Assembly (NCBI RefSeq): GCF_035268865.1
Contig: NZ_DATFKB010000011.1
Span: 1 to 13,917, forward strand
Direction of reading: 5' to 3'
DNA length: 13,917 nt
From: Salinivirga sp035268865
Lineage (GTDB): Bacteria > Bacteroidota > Bacteroidia > Bacteroidales > Salinivirgaceae
The notes beneath the pieces were generated by a model. It was not told the DNA's origin. It was given only the letters and a program-made list of their open reading frames with translations, and made no database searches. The stretch's first letter is position 1, and every line of letters begins with the position of its first letter. Below are positions 4,699 to 10,836 of the stretch, in pieces. The translations under genes and the position numbers were made by a program.

Positions 4699-4945
4699 AA
4701 CGCCTTCCCCTACCTTCGGCGGTGCAAAGCTTCGCCTTCGCATAGCTATGGCGGAGCGAGGCACGACCATGAGTATTTATAATATTACGGGTAAATGTTT
4801 GAATATTATTCACCGACCTTAGGGAGTTCAAGGAAATTAAAACTTAGTTTTAACCCGTAAAAATTCATATTAAAAAAGCTTTGACTACGTTCAATTTGAT
4901 AAGATATCATAAGCCTTAAAAACTCGCTAACCGACACGCTGTATG
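4699..4945 (+). repeat. Repeat R5, most diverged attC-like copy; right end of the array
   Basis: This copy shares with R2 the block CACCGACC, TAGGGAGTTCAAGG (4810-4834) and arm 1, TTAAAACTTAGTTTTAA (4837-4853). It has a weaker arm 2 near 4870-4883 and the 3' stretch AAGCCTTAAAAACTCGCT (4911-4928). CGCT (4925-4928) is followed after 12 bases by GTATG instead of ACRTT. Its GC-rich 5' half (4699-4765) holds the hairpin GCTTCGCC/GGCGGAGC, comparable in position to the inner hairpin of R2. No cassette follows. The next gene is the housekeeping sua5, so this is probably the array's terminal site. Confidence 0.5.
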
Positions 4946-5158
4946 GATTTTCACAAAACTGTTTATTTTATAGAATTAAATCTCTATAGTTCTGGTTTAG
5001 CAGTTCTTGTTAAATTGTTTGAGTCATATTTTATGCTAAAAGAATGCAATTAGCTTTATCTATCATTCGGGTATAAATTGCAGCTGCAATATTTTTTATT
5101 AATTCAATGCTAAAATAAAAAACCATGAAAAATTCACATTAACGCATCGAAAGGGTAT
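4946..5158. other. Intergenic region between the array and sua5
   Basis: AT-rich, no gene seen. It contains one perfect 14-base palindrome, ATTGCAGCTGCAAT (5077-5090), followed by T-rich sequence. This is too short a stem for a convincing terminator and could be a protein-binding site. No tRNA or other RNA gene was recognised. Confidence 0.4.
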
Positions 5159-5166
5159 TAATTTTG
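5159..5166 (+). promoter_or_regulatory. Candidate -7 element of sua5
   Basis: TAATTTTG matches TAnnTTTG and would start transcription about 7 nt further on, leaving a leader of about 45-50 nt before the ATG at 5221. No good TTG lies at the -33 distance, so this rests on the -7 alone. If right, it rules out translation from the in-frame TTG at 5164. Confidence 0.45.
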
Positions 5167-5220
5167 TATCCATACCAGGTGAAACAAACCATATTCTCAA
5201 ATCAATTTTGCATAACAAAA

Positions 5221-6171
5221 ATGAGCATCATAAACGATATTAATATAGCAGCTAAACATATTCAAGAAGGAAATCTTGTTGCCTTCCCAACCGAGACCGT
5301 ATACGGCTTAGGTGCAAATGCACTGAATCCAATGGCAGTTGCCAAAATATTTGAAGCCAAGGAGCGCCCATCGTTCGATCCCTTAATTGTACATATTGGC
5401 AACCTGAATCAAATAGAACAGCTTGTTAAAAAAAGCGATGAACGAATATATAAATTGGCAGAAAAATTTTGGCCGGGACCGCTCACCATTGTTTTGCCTA
5501 AAAGCGATATAATTCCCGATCTTGTTACATCAGGTTTATCTACAGTTGGAATCCGCATGCCGGGAAACGACATTGCACTCGATCTCATACGCACATCAGA
5601 TTGCCCGATAGCTGCTCCAAGTGCAAATAAATTCGGACGAATAAGCCCTACTACTGCGCTACATGTAAAGAAACAGCTCCCGGGTGTAGATTACATTCTC
5701 GATGGCGGAAAAACCACCGTAGGAATTGAATCTACCATAATCAAGCTAACAGATAAGGGTTTCCAGATCCTTAGAAACGGAATTATTACAAAAGAAGATC
5801 TTGAAACCATAATTCCACACGATGCAACCTCAAAAACTGAAAGCCTGTCTGCCCCGGGTATGCTAAAGTCACATTACAGCCCCCGAAAAAAGCTCTTGAT
5901 TGCAGATGTAAACTCACCTAACACAAACCTGTCAAAGGCCGGTTTAATATCGTTTTCGGGAGAATTGGAAAAAGGGTACGCAAAAGTAATAAGGGTTTCA
6001 GAAAAAAAAGACGTGAAAGATTATGCTGTAAATATGTTTGAAGCGATGCACACTTTCGAAGATGATGCTGATATCGAAATAATTATTGCCGAACCTGTTG
6101 AGGAAACCGGAATAGGAATTGCTATAATGGACAGATTAAGAAAAGCTGAGTTTAATTGGCGGCAGGATTAG
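5221..6171 (+). CDS. sua5: L-threonylcarbamoyladenylate synthase, long Sua5 form
   Basis: This enzyme makes threonylcarbamoyl-AMP from threonine, bicarbonate and ATP. TsaD/TsaB/TsaE then use it to form t6A37 in tRNAs reading ANN codons. From ATG 5221 the protein has 316 residues. The YrdC domain spans about 8-195: FPTETVYGLGANA at 22-34, AKERPSFDPLIVHI at 46-59, WPGPLTIVL at 84-92, VGIRMPGN at 109-116, CPIAAPSANKFGRISPT at 128-144 and the nucleotide-site VGIESTII at 167-174. A linker with SAPGMLKSHYSPRKKL (210-225) then leads into the Sua5 C-terminal domain (about 227-313), so this is Sua5 rather than short TsaC. An upstream TTG at 5164 would add 19 residues with no family match and overlaps a -7 element. 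It is the first ordinary chromosomal gene right of the array. Confidence 0.93.
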   Translation: MSIINDINIAAKHIQEGNLVAFPTETVYGLGANALNPMAVAKIFEAKERPSFDPLIVHIGNLNQIEQLVKKSDERIYKLAEKFWPGPLTIVLPKSDIIPDLVTSGLSTVGIRMPGNDIALDLIRTSDCPIAAPSANKFGRISPTTALHVKKQLPGVDYILDGGKTTVGIESTIIKLTDKGFQILRNGIITKEDLETIIPHDATSKTESLSAPGMLKSHYSPRKKLLIADVNSPNTNLSKAGLISFSGELEKGYAKVIRVSEKKDVKDYAVNMFEAMHTFEDDADIEIIIAEPVEETGIGIAIMDRLRKAEFNWRQD

Positions 6172-6269
6172 CCGTGTATTATTTAGTTTTTGTAATGCAG
6201 GAGAAGCTTTCAAGAGAATCTAAGGAGTAAACTACGGTACGAAGCTTCATGATAAACAAAATATTAAGC

Positions 6270-6277
6270 TAGCTTTG
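6270..6277 (+). promoter_or_regulatory. Candidate -7 element of the DJ-1/PfpI gene
   Basis: TAGCTTTG fits TAnnTTTG exactly and lies 26 nt upstream of the ATG at 6304. No TTG is present at the -33 distance. The 132-nt gap after sua5 leaves room for an independent promoter, but read-through from sua5 is equally possible because no terminator is evident between them. Confidence 0.4.
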
Positions 6278-6303
6278 AATTCAAATTTTAGCACCTCTGG
6301 CAA

Positions 6304-6897
6304 ATGAAAAAAGTACTTTTATTATTGGCAAATGGCTTTGAGACTTACGAAGCCAGTGTTTTTATTGATGTAATAGGCTGGAACCTCATTGATGGTGATG
6401 GCTCCACCCGGTTGTTTACATGTGGTATACAAAAAGAAGTTAACACCACCTTTAGCCAAAAGGTGGTTGTCGATTACCTAATTGAAGAAGTCGATGTGAA
6501 TTTGTTTGATGCTTTGGCGATTCCCGGCGGATTTGAAGAATATAACTACTATGAGGATGCTTACAGTGAGCAATTTGTAAGTATAATTCGTAAATTCAAT
6601 GCGCAAGATAAAACAATAGCTTCAGTATGCGTAGCCGCCCTGCCAATTGGCAAAAGCGGAATATTAAAAAACAGGAATGCCACCACCTATAAAGTAGGAA
6701 AAGTCAGGCAGCAAACCCTGAAAAATTATGGTGCAAATGTGATTAATGAACCCATCGTTACTGACCGCAATGTTATTTCTTCATGGAATCCGTCAACAGC
6801 CATTGATGTGGCATTTCTATTACTGGAATTGCTTACTTCAAAAAACAATACCCAGCATATAAGGGAGATTATGGGATTTGAGCGTAAAAACACTTAA
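6304..6897 (+). CDS. DJ-1/PfpI family protein
   Basis: The protein has 197 residues and one DJ-1/PfpI domain of the usual length. MKKVLLLLANGFETYEAS (1-18) gives strand 1 and the conserved acidic residue (E13 or E16). FDALAIPGGFEEY (68-80) contains the PGG turn. TIASVCVAALPIG (104-116) is the nucleophile elbow, with Cys109 as the expected reactive cysteine. No His follows Cys109 directly (it is Val), so a PfpI-protease Cys-His pair is not evident. DJ-1-type glyoxalase/deglycase, chaperone or redox-sensing roles have been proposed in the family, and I cannot choose among them. It is cytosolic, with no signal peptide. It lies 132 nt after sua5 and faces the peptidase gene across a shared terminator. 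Confidence 0.85.
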   Translation: MKKVLLLLANGFETYEASVFIDVIGWNLIDGDGSTRLFTCGIQKEVNTTFSQKVVVDYLIEEVDVNLFDALAIPGGFEEYNYYEDAYSEQFVSIIRKFNAQDKTIASVCVAALPIGKSGILKNRNATTYKVGKVRQQTLKNYGANVINEPIVTDRNVISSWNPSTAIDVAFLLLELLTSKNNTQHIREIMGFERKNT

Positions 6898-6913
6898 GCA
6901 AGTCAGGATCAAC

Positions 6914-6950
6914 AAAAAACGCCAGGTGATAAATCCCTGGCGCATTATTG
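6914..6950 (-). terminator. Intrinsic terminator between convergent genes
   Basis: CGCCAGG (6920-6926) pairs with CCTGGCG (6936-6942) around a nine-base loop. Read on the minus strand the stem is followed by six T (A-run 6914-6919), a good terminator for the peptidase gene ending at 6964. Read on the plus strand the tail CATTATTGTATTTTTAT is less regular but may also end the DJ-1 transcript. Confidence 0.8.
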
Positions 6951-6963
6951 TATTTTTATAAAA

Positions 6964-8154
6964 CTACTCTATTTTGAGTTGCTCTTTTATGCCCGGCATC
7001 AAAGCGTCTTTATGCAACATTATACTCAGTGACTTGTATTTAAAGAAAGCTGCTGATGCGTAAAAATAGCCACCCTGATCGTTCGATTCTCCCCAGGTAT
7101 TTTTCACTTTAAAAAAAACCTTGCCTGTTTGATCTTTGTAATAACCGACAATGTGCATTCCGTGATCATCCTGCGTGCGATAATCATCAAAAGCTTTTTG
7201 GCGCATTTCCTGGGTAATTTGCTTCTCCGGGATGGGCTCTGAAAAATCATAGAGCCGCTCGTTTCTTTCCGAATCAGTCATTGAAGCCCATTTCTTTTTC
7301 TCACTCCCACTTAACTCTGCTATTTCACTAACCGGGACAAGTGCTAATGCATTGCGGTTAGAGAAACCCTTTTCGCTGACATCCGATCCCCATAGAAGTG
7401 TATACCCATTATCTAAAGCATAAATGGCTTGATTAAAAAATTCATCAAGCTTCACATTATAAACTTCTCCAAATGCCCAGTTATCTGGCACTTCCATAAT
7501 AAACTTCGTATAAAAAGGGTGATGCGTAAATGATGAAAGCTCCACATAGTCAGCAGGGATAATATTCACTTCTTCCTGGAAAGATCGCGGGGTATACTCC
7601 TCTCCTTTCCAATGGAATTGAGCCGGTTTTTTCCCCAAATAGGTGTCTAAAACATTATCGAAAGCCTTTATCCAGGCGGTACTCAATTTACGATTTTTGT
7701 TTTCAATTACAGCATTCACAATGGCATCGAGGACATTATCCATTTCGCCATGCACATGACTTTCAGTACCATAATTAAGCCCCGGATATGCCTGTTCAGG
7801 TACAATACCATATAATTTAATCATATCCATAACATCGTTTGATTCTGCACCCGGGCCAAAACTTATAGCGCCATGAAAGCGCACATAATCCAGTGCACGC
7901 TCGTGGTAATCGTGGCGTACGAGCCACATTTCAGCCAAATCAGCCTCAAAATTTTTCATACGAAGCACTTCGCTTTCAAGAAATGAAATACCACTAAAAC
8001 TCCAGCAGGTCCCAGACCTGTGCTGGTCCTTTATGGGTGTAGCTGGCAAATCGACTAAGGGTTCTAACTCATATCCACCGACTTTAACAGTCTTCTGCTG
8101 TCCATAAGCATTAAAAACAATAAAAAAACCAACTAAAACAGCTACAAAACGCAT
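6964..8154 (-). CDS. Secreted C1 family cysteine peptidase, bleomycin hydrolase/PepC-like
   Basis: The protein has 396 residues. Residues 1-18 (MRFVAVLVGFFIVFNAYG) form a signal peptide followed by QQK, so it is exported to periplasm or surface. Papain-fold catalytic residues are all present: the oxyanion Gln44 and nucleophile Cys50 in KDQHRSGTCWSFSG, His331 in DDHGMHIVGYY, and Asn352 in VKNTWGES. A large insertion between Cys and His (about 60-325), with no propeptide before the Cys, matches bleomycin hydrolase/aminopeptidase C rather than papain itself. Classical PepC is cytosolic, so the signal peptide marks the Bacteroidota exported branch, probably a peptide-scavenging aminopeptidase or endopeptidase. 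Substrate is unknown. It begins 30 nt after the small gene at 8185-8460 on the same strand, so the two are probably co-transcribed. Confidence 0.9.
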   Translation of the reverse strand: MRFVAVLVGFFIVFNAYGQQKTVKVGGYELEPLVDLPATPIKDQHRSGTCWSFSGISFLESEVLRMKNFEADLAEMWLVRHDYHERALDYVRFHGAISFGPGAESNDVMDMIKLYGIVPEQAYPGLNYGTESHVHGEMDNVLDAIVNAVIENKNRKLSTAWIKAFDNVLDTYLGKKPAQFHWKGEEYTPRSFQEEVNIIPADYVELSSFTHHPFYTKFIMEVPDNWAFGEVYNVKLDEFFNQAIYALDNGYTLLWGSDVSEKGFSNRNALALVPVSEIAELSGSEKKKWASMTDSERNERLYDFSEPIPEKQITQEMRQKAFDDYRTQDDHGMHIVGYYKDQTGKVFFKVKNTWGESNDQGGYFYASAAFFKYKSLSIMLHKDALMPGIKEQLKIE

Positions 8155-8184
8155 AATTAAAATTTTCCTGTCATTCGAAACCTG

Positions 8185-8460
8185 CTATTTCTTGTTTACC
8201 AGCGCTTTTAAATCTTTATATCTTTTATCTACATCGTCCACAACTTTTTTCAAGAGGTCATTTACAAATTGGCCGGTAACTTTTTCTGCGTGATTCAGTT
8301 CACTCACAAAATTTTTGCGGGCTTCTTTTAATTCTGATAACTGCGCTTTGGGTTTTGTGAGCTCCTGATTTTTATTTACAGACATGTAATGAAGAATATC
8401 TTCCTCAAGACGTTGATATTCGTCTTTAATTTTCTTTTTTACTGTTCTTTTGTTTGACAT
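8185..8460 (-). CDS. Small charged coiled-coil protein of unknown function
   Basis: The protein has 91 residues and I do not recognise its family. It is strongly charged, with about a quarter Lys plus many Glu and Asp, has no cysteine and no signal peptide, and shows long helical heptad-like runs (about 10-40 and 42-88), so a helical coiled-coil is likely. The basic start (MSNKRTVKKKIKDEYQ) and the closing KALVNKK could contact nucleic acid or membrane, but nothing specific supports that. Its frame is uninterrupted and it lies 30 nt upstream of the peptidase gene. That spacing, with no terminator between, suggests an operon. Its low complexity leaves some doubt that it is conserved. Confidence 0.65.
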   Translation of the reverse strand: MSNKRTVKKKIKDEYQRLEEDILHYMSVNKNQELTKPKAQLSELKEARKNFVSELNHAEKVTGQFVNDLLKKVVDDVDKRYKDLKALVNKK

Positions 8461-8593
8461 GGTCTTACATTTTTATTTAAAATTATTCGACTACTAATAT
8501 AAGAAAATAATCTGCCAGATAGCATGTGCCTTCGTACATTCGCAAAGAGGAAGCAAAGCTATTACCACTGGAGATTAATTGTTATAAATTCGA

Positions 8594-9937
8594 TTATTCC
8601 TTTTGCAGCTCAAGATCTTCCGGATGCAATTTCTGTTCACTGGCAGCTACAATAGAAGCAATAGTTGAATCCCCGGTAACATTTACCACAGTTCTGAACA
8701 TATCGAGCGGTCTGTCTACAGCAAAAATTAGTGCAATTCCCGCACTTGGTATACCGATGGATTCGAGCACAATAACCAACATTACGATTCCGGCACTGGG
8801 TACTGCAGCCGAACCAATTGACGCTAAAGTAGCTGTAAGAATAATTGTAAGTTGTTGGCCAAGAGTTAAATCATAACCAAAAACGATAGCAATAAAAACG
8901 GCTGCTACAGCTTGATACAGACTAGTTCCATCCATATTGATGGTGGCACCAACGGGTAATACGAAACTGCTCACCTCACGGCTAACGCCCAGTTCATTTT
9001 CGCATTGCCGCATGGTTACTGGTAGCGTAGCTGCACTAGAGCTTGTGCTAAATGCCAGTAATTGGGCAGGCAAAACACCTTTTAAAAATTGTGCATATTT
9101 TAATTTGGTGAACATGGCCAGCAAACCGGGGTATATAAACACGACAAGAAACAACAAACCTGCAATTACCACCAGCGCATACATGCCAAGGCTTTGGAGT
9201 AAGCCAATAGAAGAAGCCGGATCATCTCCAGCCAGCTCAACCATCAGGCTGCCCATTAATGCAAAAACCCCGTATGGAGCAAATTTCATAATGAGCCGAA
9301 CCATGGCAATAATTACTTCATTAACGCCGCTGACAAATTTATGCACAGTTTCTACTTTGTGCCTTTCGAGCAAAACAAGGGCTATTCCAAACAAAATAGC
9401 AAAAAATATCACCTGCAGCATATTCACATTGCTCGATGCTGCTCCGATAATGTTGTCTGGCACAATATCTACAATAAATTTCAGGGGCCCCTCTTCGCTG
9501 CCATGTGCCAAATTGATTTTCGACGCTGCATCACCACCGTATATTTCCTGAAATTCGGCTTTTTTATCTTCAGGAAAGTCGGAACCGGGTTTTATCAAAT
9601 TAACCAACCCTAACCCCACAGTAATAGCAATAACAGTAGAAGCCACATAGAGCATTAGTGTTTTGAGCCCCATGCGCGACAATTTGGAAATATTTTGCAA
9701 ACTACCTATGCCCTGCACCAAAGAAAAGAAGATAAGCGGCACTGCAATAAGCTTAAGCATTCGAATGAAAATGGTTCCCCAGGGTTTTATCCAGTCCAAA
9801 GTGAAACCTTTCCAGCCGGCTGCCGACGCAAGAAAGCCATAAGCTATGCCTAAAGCCAAACCACCCAGAATTTGCCAATGTAGCGCTATTTTTCTTCTTT
9901 TCATTTTTTTATTGCTAGTTCGAAAATCAGACAACAA
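8594..9937 (-). CDS. Na+/H+-dependent acidic amino acid or dicarboxylate symporter (DAACS/SDF family)
   Basis: The protein has up to 447 residues and is a full-length inner-membrane glutamate-transporter fold with eight TM segments and two re-entrant hairpins. Hairpin 1 is FSTSSSAATLPVTMR (296-310). TM7 carries the Na+-site motif NMDGT (334-338), and hairpin 2 is AAVPSAGIVM (377-386). TM8 reads DRPLDMFRTVVNVTGD, with Asp408, Asp412, Arg415, Thr416, Asn419 and Asp423 in the places of GltPh D390, D394, R397, T398, N401 and D405. The retained Arg argues for an acidic substrate (aspartate, glutamate or C4-dicarboxylate) rather than a neutral amino acid. An internal Met12 (codon at 9904-9902) starts MKRRKIALHWQILGG and may be the true start, because only about 20 nt separate 9937 from the slyD terminator. 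It stands alone on the minus strand. Confidence 0.92.
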   Translation of the reverse strand: MLSDFRTSNKKMKRRKIALHWQILGGLALGIAYGFLASAAGWKGFTLDWIKPWGTIFIRMLKLIAVPLIFFSLVQGIGSLQNISKLSRMGLKTLMLYVASTVIAITVGLGLVNLIKPGSDFPEDKKAEFQEIYGGDAASKINLAHGSEEGPLKFIVDIVPDNIIGAASSNVNMLQVIFFAILFGIALVLLERHKVETVHKFVSGVNEVIIAMVRLIMKFAPYGVFALMGSLMVELAGDDPASSIGLLQSLGMYALVVIAGLLFLVVFIYPGLLAMFTKLKYAQFLKGVLPAQLLAFSTSSSAATLPVTMRQCENELGVSREVSSFVLPVGATINMDGTSLYQAVAAVFIAIVFGYDLTLGQQLTIILTATLASIGSAAVPSAGIVMLVIVLESIGIPSAGIALIFAVDRPLDMFRTVVNVTGDSTIASIVAASEQKLHPEDLELQKE

Positions 9938-9956
9938 TGATAGGAAATTACAGGCA

Positions 9957-9993
9957 ATAAAAAAAGCGCCTTCATGCGAAGACGCTTTCTATA
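9957..9993 (-). terminator. Intrinsic terminator of the slyD-like gene
   Basis: On the minus strand AGCGTCTTC pairs with GAAGGCGCT (nine pairs including one G-T) around the loop GCAT, with flanking A and T runs extending the stem and seven T following (A-run 9958-9964). It lies 18 nt after the slyD stop and separates it from the symporter gene. Confidence 0.85.
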
Positions 9994-10010
9994 TCTTAAA
10001 TTTTTAAGTA

Positions 10011-10541
10011 CTAACATTCACTACAATTTCCATTGCAACTGCTGCAGTCTTCATCATGGTTATGCTGAATGGCTGCCAGCTCTTCGTCTGTAGCTTCTCT
10101 TACATTCAGTACATTACCTTTGAAATGCAAATCTCTTCCTGCCATTGGGTGATTAAAGTCCATTTTTACAGCTTCATCGCCAATTTCCAGTACAACACCG
10201 TTAATACGATTACCGGCTTTATCCATCATAGGAATCATAGCACCTTCTTTAACGATATCATAATTCACTGCACCATCTACTTCGAATACATTCAAAGGAA
10301 GGTCCATAATCATTTCATCTGATTTTGAACCATAAGCTTCCTGACTTTTAAGTTCAAATTCGAAATCATCTCCGGGGTTCATGCCTTCTATGTTTGACTC
10401 GAATTTGGGAATCATTAGTCCAGCGCCAAAAATGAATGTCAATGGACGCTCTTCTGTTACTTTTTCAATTGTTTCACCATTGGCAGTCTGGTCTTTGAGT
10501 TCGTATGTAAGTTCAACTACCTTGTTCTTTTCAATCATCAT
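10011..10541 (-). CDS. slyD: FKBP-type peptidyl-prolyl isomerase, SlyD-like
   Basis: The protein has 176 residues (175 if the second Met at 10538 starts translation). It catalyses cis-trans isomerisation of prolyl bonds and acts as a cytosolic folding helper. The FKBP domain is split, at about 5-73 and 130-150. It holds VVELTYELKD, FIFGAGLMIPKFESNIEGMNP (the glycine- and Leu-rich active-site loop, 37-57) and EAYGSKSD. The insert-in-flap chaperone domain lies between (about 76-125), with NRINGVVLEIGDEAV. DFNHPMAGRDLHFKGNV (128-144) is a SlyD/SlpA signature. The tail is short but metal-rich (His160, His162, Cys166, Cys169, Cys173, Cys176), like the nickel-binding tail of SlyD though shorter than in E. 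coli. Cytoplasmic, as no signal peptide is present. A strong terminator follows it. Confidence 0.92.
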   Translation of the reverse strand: MMIEKNKVVELTYELKDQTANGETIEKVTEERPLTFIFGAGLMIPKFESNIEGMNPGDDFEFELKSQEAYGSKSDEMIMDLPLNVFEVDGAVNYDIVKEGAMIPMMDKAGNRINGVVLEIGDEAVKMDFNHPMAGRDLHFKGNVLNVREATDEELAAIQHNHDEDCSSCNGNCSEC

Positions 10542-10836
10542 AATTGGTTAATCTTTAGATTTTATTTTGCGCAAATAAACAATTAATTACCGATGCTTCA
10601 AAATTCTTGCCGTTAATTAATTGCTTGTAATACAATTCTAATCACCCCAAAAAAGATTCCAACTTGTCACATCCTGGCAAAAACTTCGTCATGAAAAAAA
10701 TGTTATGTGACACCCCGTGTTCGATTATGGACACAAAGCAAAAATCAAGAAATAGATTAAAACACTGAAATACAACAAACTATATTGCTATGGCATATCT
10801 ATTGACATATTAATAATAACCCAACACCCTTAAACC
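10542..10836. other. Divergent intergenic region between slyD and the DUF5916 gene
   Basis: No gene is seen. It must hold promoters for both flanking genes, but I find no full TAnnTTTG element for either. Its notable feature is TGTCACAT (10665-10672) and ATGTGACA (10705-10712), perfect eight-base inverted arms centred 40 bp apart. These could be a paired regulator site or the base of a long hairpin. Confidence 0.4.

Larger units (their letters stand above)
1..4945 (+). mobile_element. Integron-like array of gene cassettes separated by attC-like structured repeats
   Basis: Five repeat copies (R1-R5) alternate with one- or two-gene units: higBA, higBA, higBA and a methyltransferase. The repeat lies at the right-hand end of each unit, as attC does in integron cassettes. 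The start of a unit is the reverse complement of the bases ending at the AAC of its own trailing repeat. The pairs are 1517-1530 with 2171-2184 (13 of 14), 2359-2372 with 3132-3145 (13 of 14), and 3412-3418 with 4695-4701 (7 of 7). The pairing is weak for the first unit. Self-matching head and tail is what recombination of circular cassettes at G^TT leaves behind. No integrase gene is present, and the left edge of the array is outside the window. An alternative is a non-integron family of intergenic repeats that happens to flank toxin-antitoxin genes. Confidence 0.62.

Noticed and set aside
136..4945. CRISPR array
   Set aside because: Repeats are too long (about 180-250 bp), too diverged and separated by whole genes, with no short regular spacers.
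1..4945. Insertion sequence or transposon
   Set aside because: No transposase gene, no terminal inverted repeats bracketing the region, and no direct target duplications that I can find.
8937..9613. Plus-strand open frames opposite the symporter gene
   Set aside because: Antisense shadows of a transporter whose membrane motifs are complete.
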